Source of the DNA: Bifidobacterium amazonense
GTDB lineage: Bacteria; Actinomycetota; Actinomycetes; Actinomycetales; Bifidobacteriaceae
Assembly (NCBI RefSeq): GCF_018555435.2
Contig: NZ_JAFEJT020000021.1
Span: forward strand, 1-47,995
Length of the DNA stretch: 47,995 nt
Direction: 5' to 3'
Part shown: piece by piece, positions 1-8,991 of the stretch
Numbering within the stretch: position 1 is the first letter of the stretch
Layout: every line of letters begins with the position of its first letter
The notes under the pieces: generated by a model
The model's input: the letters and a program-made list of their open reading frames with translations, nothing else
What the model was told of the DNA's origin: nothing
Database searches by the model: none
Program-made: the position numbers and the translations under genes

Positions 1-2768
1 CGGCCCATGAGCTCGTAGGCGCGGGCGTAGTTGCCGGTCAGGTTGAGCACGGTCAGGTATTCGATGGTCAGGTCGTCGCGTTCGGCCACCACGTCGAGGT
101 GCTTCTCGAACTCGGCGAGGCGCTGGGCGTACGTCCAGCCGATCTTGCGGTGCAGCTGGTCGGCTTCGAGGAAGACGCGCGCGTCCGTCTCGTCGAGCTC
201 GTACGCCCGCTCGATCTCATGCCGGGCCGACTGGATCGCCGCCGCGTCGCCGCGCTTGTTGTAGTAGGCGAGCGCGAGGTTGCGGTGCACGGTCGGGAAG
301 CCCGGGTCGAGGTCGCGCGACCGCTTCCACAGCGCGATCGCACGTTCGGCGAGCGTCTTGTCGTAGTACAGGCAGCCGAGATAGTACGGGGCCTTGGCTC
401 CGTTCACGACGTCGATCGCGGCTTCGAGCGGCGCGATGTCCTCGAGCTTGTTCGGGAAGCAGTAGTCGCTCGGCGCGGCTTCGGCGGCCTCGAACGCGGC
501 CTTCGCCTCCGCGTCGCGGCCGAGCCGCGCGAGATAGTAGCCCTCGTAGTACCGGACCATCGGCTTGGTCCGGTCGGCCTCACCGAGCAGCGCCAGAGCC
601 TCGTCGTACGCGCCGAAGAACGCGTAGTCGCGTGCGGCCTGCAGGTAGTTTTCGTGGAAGCCGCGCATGAGGCCCTTGAGTTCGGCCGGGTCGGCGCCGG
701 CGAGCACGAGCTCGTTGCCGGAGACGAAGTCGAATTCGTCGACCGTGAGGTTTTCGGCGAGCGCGACCGCCGCGTCGGCGTCGCGGCCGAGTCTGCGCAG
801 CACGTAGGCGCGCAGCGCGCGGGCCTTGATGTTCATCGTGTTGCGGGTGAGCGCCTGTTCGACGTAGTCGAGCGCGTCCGTGAAGTCGCCGCGGCGTGCG
901 GCGATGGCGGCCATGCAGAAGAACGCGCGCTCCTTCTGCGTGTCGTCCCACGTGGCCTTGTAGAACATGTCGAACGCGTCGTCGTCGCGGCCCTGGTAGA
1001 GCAGGTCGAGGCCGAGGTTGTAGTGAGGCTCGCTGTCGTAGGGCTGCGTATTGTGCTTGGTCAGGCGTTTGATCGCGTTGCGGAAGTACCGTTCGGCGCC
1101 CGTGAAGTCGCCGCGACGCAGCAGCAGCCGGCCGTACGCGTTGTTGATGCGCGCGTCGAGCGGATCGCGCTTGAGCCCTTCGAGATAGTACGGGTCGGGC
1201 AGGTAGGTGGCGTGACGGTACTGTTCGAGGTGCGTGCCGGCGAGGAGCAGCTCCTCGTTGGTGGCGATGTCGGCGGGTTCGTCGGCGGCGCGTGCCGGTT
1301 CGGGCAGCTTCTCGATCGTGACGGGCTTCGGCGTGTAGTCGATGAGCACGGTGCCGTCGGCGGCGGCGACGGTCGCGGTGATGTCGGTCGGCTTCGCGTC
1401 ACCGGTCTCGAATTCGGCGCGCACGATGTCGTTCGGGCTGATCGTACCTTCGTACGCGTAGAGCACGGCGCCGGTGCGCTTGTCGGTGACGGTGACGGTC
1501 GCATGCTCGTATACGCCGGTCGCGTACGCGGTGACGCGGCCCTGTCCGGCCGCGAGCCCCTGCGCTTCGATGCCTTCGGTCTCGCCGGCCGAGCCGAACG
1601 TGTCCTCGGGGCCGATCTCGAGGTTCACGGCCGCGTTGATGGACGCGTTCTTGACCTGGCCCACGCCCTTGTACGGCATGAAGTACTGGGTGAACGTCTT
1701 GCCCTCGTACGGCTTGAGCCAGGTGAAGTCGGGCTGGTTGTCGGTGAACACGCCGGTCATGAGCTCGACGTACGGGCCGTTGGCGTCGGTGAGGTTGCGG
1801 TCCCATGCGCGGCCGAAGTCGCCGTTGCCCCACGTCCACTGCTTCTTGCCGGGGCTGACGTGGTGGTCGGCCACGTGCAGGATGCCCGCGCCGACGCCGA
1901 AGTCGTAGCCGCCGACGAAGTTGTAGTCGGAGTGCGCGGCCATGTAGCTGGTCGGCACGGGCACGTTCTTGTAGCGGCCGATGTCGACGCCTTCGGAGTA
2001 GTCGTGCTTGTAGTAGGTGCCGGTGGCGATCGGATAGCGGGAGACGTCGCGCTTGCCGTGGTCCATGACGGCGGTCACGTCCGGCGGCATCACGGTCTTG
2101 GTGTGCTCGTTGACCGGCACGGCCGGGTTGGCCCACCACAGGAAAGTCTGCGGCAGCGCGGTGCCGTTGTACAGCTGCGCGGTGATCTCGATGTACGCCT
2201 TGCCCGGATGCAGCGCGATCTTGGTGACGACCTGCGTGCCGTACATCTGGTCGGTGTCGTGGCACAGCACGGCCTTGCCGCCGTCGGGCAGGTCCTCGAC
2301 CTTGTAGTCGACCGGCAGGTACGTGGTGGGGCGGTGGTGCTGCGGCCAGTTGAATTCGATGCCGCCGGAGATCCACGGGCCGGTGAGTCCCACGAGCGCG
2401 GGCTTGATCACGTCGTTGCGATAGACGAAGTCGTAGCCGTTGGTCTTGTCCTTCGCGTACTGGATGCGGCCGCCGAGTTCGGGCAGCACGGTCACTTCGA
2501 GATACTCGTTGTCGATGATGACCGCGCGGTAGTCCTTGTCGCGCTTCTCGTCGCTGATCGTTTCGATGACCGGGTACGGATAGACGCGGCCCGAGCTGCC
2601 CTGATAGACGCGCTTTTCGATGAACTCGGGATTCTTGTCCGCGGTTCCGATCTCGTACGTGGGGATGGTGATGACGGTGTCCCTGATGGTCACCGCGTGC
2701 GCCGCGGCTGCCGTCGCGTTGGTTGCGGGGTTGACTGCGATTGTTGCGGTTGTTGCGGTTGCCGACAT
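1..2768 (-). CDS. DUF5107 / TPR-repeat protein, C-terminus beyond the left edge
   Basis: About 922 codons are visible with no stop before the left edge, so the gene is partial at its 3' end. The ATG at 2768 is chosen because AAGGAG lies 7 nt upstream. After an Ala/Thr-rich N-terminus, residues 90-380 look like a galactose-mutarotase-type beta-sandwich: 'LPELGGRI' at 95-102 and 'ISGGIEFNWPQHHRPTTY' at 133-150 are typical of DUF5107 proteins. From about residue 480 onward the protein is helical, with TPR-like repeats of 34 residues such as 'PHYNLGLDLLYQGRDDDAF'. No signal peptide is seen, so it is probably cytosolic. DUF5107/TPR proteins recur beside glycoside hydrolase genes, and here an alpha-galactosidase and an AraC regulator are adjacent; a role in oligosaccharide handling is inferred. 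The biochemical activity is not known to me. Confidence 0.8.
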   Translation of the reverse strand, partial: MSATATTATIAVNPATNATAAAAHAVTIRDTVITIPTYEIGTADKNPEFIEKRVYQGSSGRVYPYPVIETISDEKRDKDYRAVIIDNEYLEVTVLPELGGRIQYAKDKTNGYDFVYRNDVIKPALVGLTGPWISGGIEFNWPQHHRPTTYLPVDYKVEDLPDGGKAVLCHDTDQMYGTQVVTKIALHPGKAYIEITAQLYNGTALPQTFLWWANPAVPVNEHTKTVMPPDVTAVMDHGKRDVSRYPIATGTYYKHDYSEGVDIGRYKNVPVPTSYMAAHSDYNFVGGYDFGVGAGILHVADHHVSPGKKQWTWGNGDFGRAWDRNLTDANGPYVELMTGVFTDNQPDFTWLKPYEGKTFTQYFMPYKGVGQVKNASINAAVNLEIGPEDTFGSAGETEGIEAQGLAAGQGRVTAYATGVYEHATVTVTDKRTGAVLYAYEGTISPNDIVRAEFETGDAKPTDITATVAAADGTVLIDYTPKPVTIEKLPEPARAADEPADIATNEELLLAGTHLEQYRHATYLPDPYYLEGLKRDPLDARINNAYGRLLLRRGDFTGAERYFRNAIKRLTKHNTQPYDSEPHYNLGLDLLYQGRDDDAFDMFYKATWDDTQKERAFFCMAAIAARRGDFTDALDYVEQALTRNTMNIKARALRAYVLRRLGRDADAAVALAENLTVDEFDFVSGNELVLAGADPAELKGLMRGFHENYLQAARDYAFFGAYDEALALLGEADRTKPMVRYYEGYYLARLGRDAEAKAAFEAAEAAPSDYCFPNKLEDIAPLEAAIDVVNGAKAPYYLGCLYYDKTLAERAIALWKRSRDLDPGFPTVHRNLALAYYNKRGDAAAIQSARHEIERAYELDETDARVFLEADQLHRKIGWTYAQRLAEFEKHLDVVAERDDLTIEYLTVLNLTGNYARAYELMG

Positions 2769-3018
2769 GGTGAGCTCCTTCGTTGGAACCTGCGCGGCCG
2801 TATGGCCGCCGCTCGTAATGTATTGATTACTTGCCTATAGTCTAAAACGGCTATACATGGCTCTTTTCCGGTTTTCCTGCCATTACATATATAAAAATTG
2901 CCCCAATCCATCCGAGTGGCGAGGATGCCGAATCATTGCCGTGCATGTAGGATAATTGCCATATGATGCACCGTCGCATGGCGCGCGGTCGCGCACGCCC
3001 AAGGAAGGGGGTTTCGCC
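2769..3018. promoter_or_regulatory. Divergent promoter region with ATTGCC direct repeats
   Basis: This AT-richer 250-bp gap separates the DUF5107 gene (minus) from the AraC-type regulator (plus). ATTGCC occurs three times in the same orientation, at 2897-2902, 2935-2940 and 2955-2960. The last two are 20 bp apart and share a longer pattern, ATTGCC followed closely by ATG. Direct half-sites about two helical turns apart are what AraC-family dimers commonly bind, so self-regulation and control of the divergent gene are plausible. No experimental support; promoter elements were not assigned with confidence. Confidence 0.4.
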
Positions 3019-3882
3019 ATGAAGCCAGCGGAACACAGCATTCTCGACGAAGGCTCGGATTTCTACATCTACACGCCGAGCAAAACCGCGCTGCACACGT
3101 TCTTCTACCCGCTGCGCGTCGGATCGTTCCGCTACGAGCAGGGCTACCGGCAGGAGCGCAGCTCGTTCGACAGCTTCCTGCTCATGGCCATCCGCCGCGG
3201 CGCGTTCTCCGTCTCCACCGAACAGGGCGAGCAACGCGCGGGCGCGGGAAGCTTCGCGCTCGTCGACTGCTATGCGCACCATTCCTACCGAGCCCTCGAG
3301 GACAGCGAGGTGTTGTGGCTGCATTTCGACGGGCCGCAGGCGCGTGCCTATTTCGAACTCATCAACGGCAAGCTCGGCACCGTGTTCTCATTGCGCGACC
3401 CGAGCTACGCCCTGACCCGACTGTCGGGCATCTTCACCACGTTCCACACGCAGCAGCGCGTGTCCGAACCAAAAATGGCGAAGCACATCACCGACATCCT
3501 CACCGAATTCGCGGTGGCCGCCTCCGACAGCACGCCGTCGCCGCAACGCCAGCCGCACATCATCGAAAACGTGCTCTCGTACATCGCGAACCATCTGAGC
3601 GAGCCGCTGCCGATCGACGAACTGGCCGCACAGGCGTATATGAGCGAATATCATTTCATCCGCGTGTTCAAAAAGGAGACCGGCTACACGCCGCACGCGT
3701 ACATCATCGACGCGCGCATGCACGCCGCCAGATACCTGCTGCTCAACTCGGACGTCACGCTCAGGCAGCTGTGCGACGAATGCGGCTTCACCGACCCGAG
3801 CGCGTTCTGCGCCGCCTTCAAACGCAAGACCGGCGTCTCCCCCATCGAATTCCGCAAACGCGGCGCGGCGCTCGCCTCGTAG
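3019..3882 (+). CDS. AraC-family transcriptional regulator
   Basis: The protein has 287 residues from the ATG at 3019, which follows the strong purine-rich RBS AAGGAAGGGGG at 3001-3011; an upstream in-frame TTG at 2956 lacks one. The N-terminal 150 residues fit an AraC-type cupin sensor domain ('FSVSTEQGEQRAGAGSFALV'). The C-terminal 100 residues contain two helix-turn-helix units: 'PIDELAAQAYMSEYHFIRVF' and, about 50 residues later, 'RQLCDECGFTDPSAFCAAF', with the family end motif 'TGVSPIEFRK'. It is encoded between two minus-strand sugar genes, the DUF5107 protein and the GH36 alpha-galactosidase, so an alpha-galactoside or related sugar is the likely effector (inference). Family assignment is secure; the ligand is unknown. 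Confidence 0.92.
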   Translation: MKPAEHSILDEGSDFYIYTPSKTALHTFFYPLRVGSFRYEQGYRQERSSFDSFLLMAIRRGAFSVSTEQGEQRAGAGSFALVDCYAHHSYRALEDSEVLWLHFDGPQARAYFELINGKLGTVFSLRDPSYALTRLSGIFTTFHTQQRVSEPKMAKHITDILTEFAVAASDSTPSPQRQPHIIENVLSYIANHLSEPLPIDELAAQAYMSEYHFIRVFKKETGYTPHAYIIDARMHAARYLLLNSDVTLRQLCDECGFTDPSAFCAAFKRKTGVSPIEFRKRGAALAS

Positions 3883-3927
3883 GATCCCCGTAGGACCGCA
3901 AGGCGAGGAGCCGCGCCGCCGCAAGGG

Positions 3928-6159
3928 TCACACGCGGTCGACGAGGTAGACGCGCGCGGCGAAGTCCGGGCCGAGATCGGTGTCGTCGATGCCGATGTGC
4001 ATGAGTTCGCCGCCTGAACGCACCGCGTCGAACTTGCCGTCGGAGGAGACGACGTGATAGCGCGCGCCCTCGTCAAGACCGCGCATGTACAGGCGCGACT
4101 TGGGCCGGTTCGGCACTCCGAGGATCACGTAGTCGCCGACGATCGCGTGCGCGCGGTCGGCCGACACGCTCATCCACGCGGCCTGACGGTGGTCGTAGGG
4201 CGCGCGCAGACGGTACAGGTCGCCGTTGTGCAGCAGCGACGCGTGCCGCTTGAAGAACGCGACCTGTCCGGCGATCTCGTCGAGATCGGCCGCGGGCACG
4301 CTGGTCAGGTCCATCTCATAGCCGAACGTGCCGAACATGGCCACCGCGGCGCGCGTGGCGAGCGATTCGGAGCGGCCGGTCTGGTGGTTCGGCGTGATGG
4401 AGACGTGCGCGCCCATCGTCGCGACCGGGAAGAAGTAGCTGGTGCCGTACTGGATCGACAGGCGTTCGATCGCGTCGGTGTCGTCGCTGGTCCACGCCTG
4501 CGGCGAGTACGCGAGGATGCCGTAGTCGAAGCGGGAGCCGCCGGACGCGCAGCCTTCGATGATCAGGTCGGGGAACGCGGCGAACAGGCGCTCGTAGAGC
4601 GCGTACACGCCGAGGATGTAGCGGTGCATGATCTCGCCCTGATGCTCGGCGCCGCGCGTCGCGTCGAACGCCTCGGAGATGAAGCGGTTCATGTCCCACT
4701 TGATGTAGGCCACGTTCGCGGTCGACAGGATCGCGTGCATCTGGTCGTAGATGTTGTCGACCACGGCCGGGTTGGCGAAGTTGAGCACGTACTGGTTGCG
4801 GTAGACGGACTGGCCGCGGCCGGGCGTGGCGATGATCCAGTCGGGGTGGGCGCGGTACAGGTCGGAGTCCTTGTTGGTCATTTCCGGCTCGAACCACAGG
4901 CCGAAGTCCATGCCGATCTCGTTGATCTTGCGCGCGATGCCGGCGATGCCCTCGGGCAGTCGGTCCGGGTTGGCGACCCAGTCGCCGAGGCCTGCGCGGT
5001 CGCTGGTTCGCGCGCCGAACCAGCCGTCGTCGAGCACGAACAGTTCGATGCCGGCGGCCTTGGCGAGCCGGGCGAGTTCGAGCAGCTTGTCCTCGGTGAA
5101 GTCGAAGTACGTGGCCTCCCAGTTGTTGATGAGCACCGGGCGCTCGCGGCGCGCCCACGCGGGGCGCTGCAGATGGTCGAGCACGATGCGGTGGAAGGTC
5201 TGGCTGAGCGCGTTCAGGCCGCGGTCGGTGTGGCCGAGCAATGCCTCGGGCGTGGCGAATTCGTCGCCGGGGCCGAGCGCCCAGCTGAAGCCGAGCGGGT
5301 TGATGCCGAGCTGCAGTCGGGTCGCGCCGTACGTGTCGACTTCGGCGTGCAGGTCGAAGTTGCCGGAGTAGACGAACGCGAGTCCGAACGCCTCGCCCGC
5401 GTCCTCGGTGGTCGCCGGTCGCGCGAAGAGCGCGTTGGGGCTGAAGTACGGGCCGCTTGCGCCGCGCAGCGATTCGATCTGCTGGATGCCGGGGTGCAGC
5501 GGCTGCGTGTGCGGCTCGCGTTCGCGCGCCCACGCGCCGGTGAATTCGGTCATCGTGTAGTCGCTGTCGGGCAGGTCGAGGCTGAGGCTGGCCGCGCGTT
5601 CCAGCGTGAGCTGCTGTTCGCCGTCGTTGCGGATGACGGCGCTGCGTGCGATGACCGGCTCGTCGCGGAAGATCGTGTACCGGAGCGTCACGGTGAGCCC
5701 GATCAGCTCGTCCTTGAGTTCGACGGACAGTGTTTCGGCCTCGTCGTCGGCCGCGTACGTGGACGGCATGCCGGGCAGGGCCGGCTTGCCTGCGGTGATC
5801 GAGTGGCTCACGTAGCGCAGGTCAGTGACGTGCGATCCGTTGGGCTGCGCGACTTCGATGGCGGGATGACGATAGTCGCCGCGGCCGAATTCGGGGTAGG
5901 CGAAGCGCTCGTGTTCGGCGTAGCGCGACGCGCCCTCCTCAACGGTGGACGACTGGACGCGGAAGCGGTCGTCGACGAGGTAGCCGAAGTCGCCGGCCGC
6001 AGGCACGGCGGCTCCGGTGTACAGGTTGACGAGCTTGCCTTCGAGCACGCCGAGGATGACGCTGATCCGTCCGTTGTGCAGGTGGAACTGGATGGGCGCC
6101 TGGCTCTTGGGGTCGGCGTTGACGGTGATGAGGTTGCGGAACGACTGGGGTTCAGACAT
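3928..6159 (-). CDS. Alpha-galactosidase, glycoside hydrolase family 36
   Basis: The 743-residue protein starts at the ATG at 6159 (MSEPQS), preceded by AGGAG; a longer GTG-initiated form from 6213 is less likely. It has the GH36 layout: N-terminal beta-sandwich to about residue 330, catalytic TIM barrel at about 330-640, and C-terminal beta domain. The nucleophile is Asp489 in 'KWDMNR' and the acid/base is Asp559 in 'WTSDDTD'; 'EGCASGGSRFD' at about 535-545 is the substrate-binding signature. Such retaining enzymes release galactose from raffinose, stachyose and melibiose. No signal peptide is present, so the enzyme is intracellular and needs imported oligosaccharides; no transporter is in this window. 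A LacI-type palindrome overlaps its promoter region. The length matches bifidobacterial GH36 enzymes. Confidence 0.95.
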   Translation of the reverse strand: MSEPQSFRNLITVNADPKSQAPIQFHLHNGRISVILGVLEGKLVNLYTGAAVPAAGDFGYLVDDRFRVQSSTVEEGASRYAEHERFAYPEFGRGDYRHPAIEVAQPNGSHVTDLRYVSHSITAGKPALPGMPSTYAADDEAETLSVELKDELIGLTVTLRYTIFRDEPVIARSAVIRNDGEQQLTLERAASLSLDLPDSDYTMTEFTGAWAREREPHTQPLHPGIQQIESLRGASGPYFSPNALFARPATTEDAGEAFGLAFVYSGNFDLHAEVDTYGATRLQLGINPLGFSWALGPGDEFATPEALLGHTDRGLNALSQTFHRIVLDHLQRPAWARRERPVLINNWEATYFDFTEDKLLELARLAKAAGIELFVLDDGWFGARTSDRAGLGDWVANPDRLPEGIAGIARKINEIGMDFGLWFEPEMTNKDSDLYRAHPDWIIATPGRGQSVYRNQYVLNFANPAVVDNIYDQMHAILSTANVAYIKWDMNRFISEAFDATRGAEHQGEIMHRYILGVYALYERLFAAFPDLIIEGCASGGSRFDYGILAYSPQAWTSDDTDAIERLSIQYGTSYFFPVATMGAHVSITPNHQTGRSESLATRAAVAMFGTFGYEMDLTSVPAADLDEIAGQVAFFKRHASLLHNGDLYRLRAPYDHRQAAWMSVSADRAHAIVGDYVILGVPNRPKSRLYMRGLDEGARYHVVSSDGKFDAVRSGGELMHIGIDDTDLGPDFAARVYLVDRV

Positions 6160-6211
6160 GGCTTCGATGCTCCTGCCGTGTGGGTGTGTGTTGGTGTTCG
6201 TTTCCCCATCC

Positions 6212-6244
6212 ACTGTAGGACCACCCCAAGAGTTAACGATAACT
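6212..6244 (-). promoter_or_regulatory. Alpha-galactosidase promoter with LacI-type operator-like palindrome
   Basis: AGTTAACGATAACT at 6231-6244 is a 14-bp palindrome around a central CG with only one symmetric mismatch pair, the usual shape of a LacI-family operator. Reading on the minus strand, a -10-like TACAGT lies at 6212-6217, which places the palindrome over the expected -35 position, so binding should block initiation. The cognate regulator is not in the window; the neighbouring AraC protein would not be expected to bind this kind of site. Confidence 0.5.
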
Positions 6245-6306
6245 TTCCAGACTTTGGCGTACCAGCGCGATCAGTATCCACCCTTCGTACGTCAGCGTGG
6301 GAACGA

Positions 6307-7791
6307 TCACATGTCCCGATGCGCCGCCGCGATCGCGTCGAGACGGGCGCGGAAGCGCGGCCAGTCGGTCTTCATCGCGGTAAGCAGCTTGCGGTCCGGC
6401 ACCTCGTCGATCGGGATCCACTCGATCTCCATGCTTTCGTCGTCGTTCGCACGCGGCTCGACCGTGTGCCCCGGCTTCTCGAACGCGAACACCGTGGTGT
6501 ACGCCCACGTGCCGTGGTCCTCACGATAGGAGCCGACCACCTCGATGTCCTCCGGGGTGATGTTCGCCTCCTCGTAGGACTCGCGCAACGCGCCCTCGAT
6601 CGGCGACTCGCCGTCCGCGGTCGCGCCTCCCGGAATGCCCCACGTGCCGCCCTCGGCGCTCCACGCGGCGCGGTGCTGCATCACCACGTCGGTCACGTTG
6701 CCGGCCGCGTCGCGCCGGGCCAGCAGCACGCCGGACGCGCCGTTCGTGCCCCAATGCCGGCGCCCGCACGCGCAGTCGATCCAGCCGTCGCCCGGCTGGT
6801 GCACGTTCTCCTTCGGCGGGGTCAGGCCGCGCGGATCGGCCTTGTCGGACGGGAACAGCTCGCCGCGCTCCACGTTCCACAGATCGGTCCACTCCACGCC
6901 GAGCTCGCCGGTCAGCCGGCGCAGCAGCGGCAGGCTGATGCCGATGATGCCGTGCGGGTCGCCTTCGATCGAGTCGATGAACGCGCCGCCGAAACCCTCC
7001 AGCGTGAACGATCCGGCCACTTCGAGCGGCTCGCCGGTCGCCAGATACCGTTCGATGTCCAGGTCGGAATAGTCGCAGAAATGAATCTTCGCGTAGCTCG
7101 TGCCACGCACCGCGCGACCGGACGCGAAGTCGATCAGGCAGTGGCCGGTCCACAGCTCGCCGGTCCGCCCGCGCATCGCACGCAGCCGTTCGCGCGCCAC
7201 ATCGACGCTGTGCGGCTTGCCGTAGCATTCGCCGTCGAACAGGAACATCGAATCGCAGCCGACGATCAGCGGGCCGACCTCCGCCCGCGTCAGTCCCGGC
7301 TGCATCGCGACGACGTTCGAGATCGGCTCGGTCACGGTCGGCACGTCCACGCTGGAGAAGTCGCGCGTCGTCGCGTCGGCGTCGTCGCCGGCCGCCGACC
7401 TGCCCATCGCGGGCGTGCCGGCCGCGGCCACGGCTCCCGGCACGTCGTCGACATGCACGGATCCCACGGACGAACCGTCGCGGTCCGTTTCCCGCGCAAG
7501 CTGTGCGGACTGCAGCGGATACGCGATCACGCGCTCGCCGGTCGCCGCCTCGGCCGCGTCGGCCACGTTGCGATACGCCTGATACACGGCGTGCGCCTTG
7601 GCCGCGGCGAGGATGAGCACACGCTTGTCGACGGTGAGCGTCTCGACGTCGACGCCCTCCTCGCGCGCGGCGGCGGCCAGCGCGGCCGGTTCGTCGACGT
7701 GCGAGACGCGGATGGTCGGACAGATGCCGGCCGAATACAGCACGTCGCGACGCGGCTTCGACTTGGATGCGAGAATCAGCGGAATGGACAT
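6307..7791 (-). CDS. Maf-Nudix fusion: nucleotide pyrophosphatase plus Nudix hydrolase
   Basis: The protein has 494 residues from the ATG at 7791 (MSIPLILASKS). The N-terminal half is a Maf/YhdE-type nucleotide pyrophosphatase: 'ILASKSKPRRDVL' near the start, 'VGCDSMFLFDGECYGKP' in the middle and 'SIEGDPHGIIG' near residue 275. Residues 90-175 form a long low-complexity insertion between Maf motifs. The C-terminal half, from about residue 335, is a Nudix domain with the box 'GGATADGESPIEGALRESYE' continuing into EANI, matching GX5EX7REUXEEXGU. A short CxC-H motif ('DCACGRRHWG') precedes it. Both halves hydrolyse nucleoside triphosphates or diphosphate-linked compounds, so a joint house-cleaning role is likely. 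It lies 106 nt downstream of thrB. Confidence 0.9.
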   Translation of the reverse strand: MSIPLILASKSKPRRDVLYSAGICPTIRVSHVDEPAALAAAAREEGVDVETLTVDKRVLILAAAKAHAVYQAYRNVADAAEAATGERVIAYPLQSAQLARETDRDGSSVGSVHVDDVPGAVAAAGTPAMGRSAAGDDADATTRDFSSVDVPTVTEPISNVVAMQPGLTRAEVGPLIVGCDSMFLFDGECYGKPHSVDVARERLRAMRGRTGELWTGHCLIDFASGRAVRGTSYAKIHFCDYSDLDIERYLATGEPLEVAGSFTLEGFGGAFIDSIEGDPHGIIGISLPLLRRLTGELGVEWTDLWNVERGELFPSDKADPRGLTPPKENVHQPGDGWIDCACGRRHWGTNGASGVLLARRDAAGNVTDVVMQHRAAWSAEGGTWGIPGGATADGESPIEGALRESYEEANITPEDIEVVGSYREDHGTWAYTTVFAFEKPGHTVEPRANDDESMEIEWIPIDEVPDRKLLTAMKTDWPRFRARLDAIAAAHRDM

Positions 7792-7897
7792 GACCGGCCT
7801 CACTTTTCGCTCGACAATGCTCGAAATGCTCAGACCGGGGCGCGGCCCGCGACAACGGACCGCACCCCGGGTTCTCCAGCCATGCTACCGCACGCGA

Positions 7898-8896
7898 TTA
7901 CTTACGTTCGATTTCCACACCCTTGGCATTGACGGTCGGGTGCAGCACGCGCCAATGACCGTCGGACAGACGGTCGCCCGCCACCTCCTCGACGGCCGCC
8001 GCCTCGTCGCCGTAGTGCAGCACGAGCACGCACGGGCCGGCGCCGGAGACCATGGCCGCGTAGCCGCGGGCGCGCAGGGCCTTGATGAGCTCCCACGAGG
8101 GGGCCATGAGATCCTTGCGGTACGGCTGGTGCAGCCGGTCCTGAGTGGCAGCGAACAGCAGCGCATTCGGATCGGAGGATGCGGCGAGCGCCCCCGGGTT
8201 CATCGCGGCGGCCATGAGCGCCACGCGCGAGACGTTGAACACGGCGTCCTTGTACGGCACGTGGGAGGGCAGCGCCTCGCGGGCCTTCTCGGTGCTCAGC
8301 TCATAGTCGGGCACGAACACGGAGGTGCGGATCTTCGGGTCGACGCGGTACTTGACGGTGTGGAAGCCGCCGTGCAGCGGCTCGCCGCCCGGAATCGGGA
8401 TGGAGCCGACGCCTTCGGCGGTGTCGAAGTTCCACGAGACGGTCATGCCGCCGTACACGGCCGGCGCGACGTTGTCCGGGTGGCCTTCGATCGCGGCCGC
8501 GAGCTCGAAGACGGCGTCGCGGTTGAGGTCGTCGTCGTGCGCGAACGCGGCCGCCGCGGCGATGCCGGCGACGATCGCCTCGGCCGACGAGCCCATGCCG
8601 CGCGCCTGCGGGATGTTGTTGTGCGCCTCGAGGATGAAGCCCACGCGGCCCAGGCCGAACGTCTGGCAGGCGCGGCGGAAGGTGGAGACCACCAGGTGCG
8701 TCTCGTCGCGCGGCAGTGTGTCCTCGCCCTCGCCGTAGATGAGCACCTGCGCGGCGCGGTTCGACGGGTCGGCGCTCAGCGTGAACGTGAGCTCGTCGTG
8801 ATAGTCGAGCGCAAGGCCGACCGTGTCGAAGCCGGAGCCCAGATTGGCGCTCGTGGCCGGCACGCTGACCTTGACCTGTCTGCAGATCGGTTCCAT
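7898..8896 (-). CDS. thrB: Homoserine kinase
   Basis: This 332-residue GHMP-family kinase phosphorylates L-homoserine with ATP, the committed step towards threonine. The start is the ATG at 8896 (MEPICRQ) with AGGGG about 5 nt upstream. Motif 1 'VPATSANLGSGFD', motif 2 'IPQARGMGSSAEAIVAGI' (phosphate-binding loop) and motif 3 'VSGAGPCVLVL' are all intact. It lies 95 nt downstream of hom on the same strand, so the two probably form a hom-thrB operon for threonine synthesis from aspartate semialdehyde. The protein is soluble and of normal length. Confidence 0.96.
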   Translation of the reverse strand: MEPICRQVKVSVPATSANLGSGFDTVGLALDYHDELTFTLSADPSNRAAQVLIYGEGEDTLPRDETHLVVSTFRRACQTFGLGRVGFILEAHNNIPQARGMGSSAEAIVAGIAAAAAFAHDDDLNRDAVFELAAAIEGHPDNVAPAVYGGMTVSWNFDTAEGVGSIPIPGGEPLHGGFHTVKYRVDPKIRTSVFVPDYELSTEKAREALPSHVPYKDAVFNVSRVALMAAAMNPGALAASSDPNALLFAATQDRLHQPYRKDLMAPSWELIKALRARGYAAMVSGAGPCVLVLHYGDEAAAVEEVAGDRLSDGHWRVLHPTVNAKGVEIERK

Positions 8897-8991
8897 ATGT
8901 CCCCCTATGAACACTGAACGGAGCGTCGCGCGACGGCCGCGTCAGCCGCGGCGACGGCATCGTGCAACGCTCCCGAAAGCGAAGGTTTCCG

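Noticed and set aside
99..2840. A 913-codon plus-strand ORF over the DUF5107 gene
   Set aside because: It is a shadow of the minus-strand gene caused by high GC. Its translation is low-complexity Val/Arg/Gly/Asp without domain motifs, while the minus frame gives DUF5107 and TPR signatures and a good RBS.
4054..7932. A 1292-codon plus-strand ORF spanning the alpha-galactosidase and Maf-Nudix genes
   Set aside because: It covers two recognisable minus-strand enzymes and has shadow-type composition with no motif.
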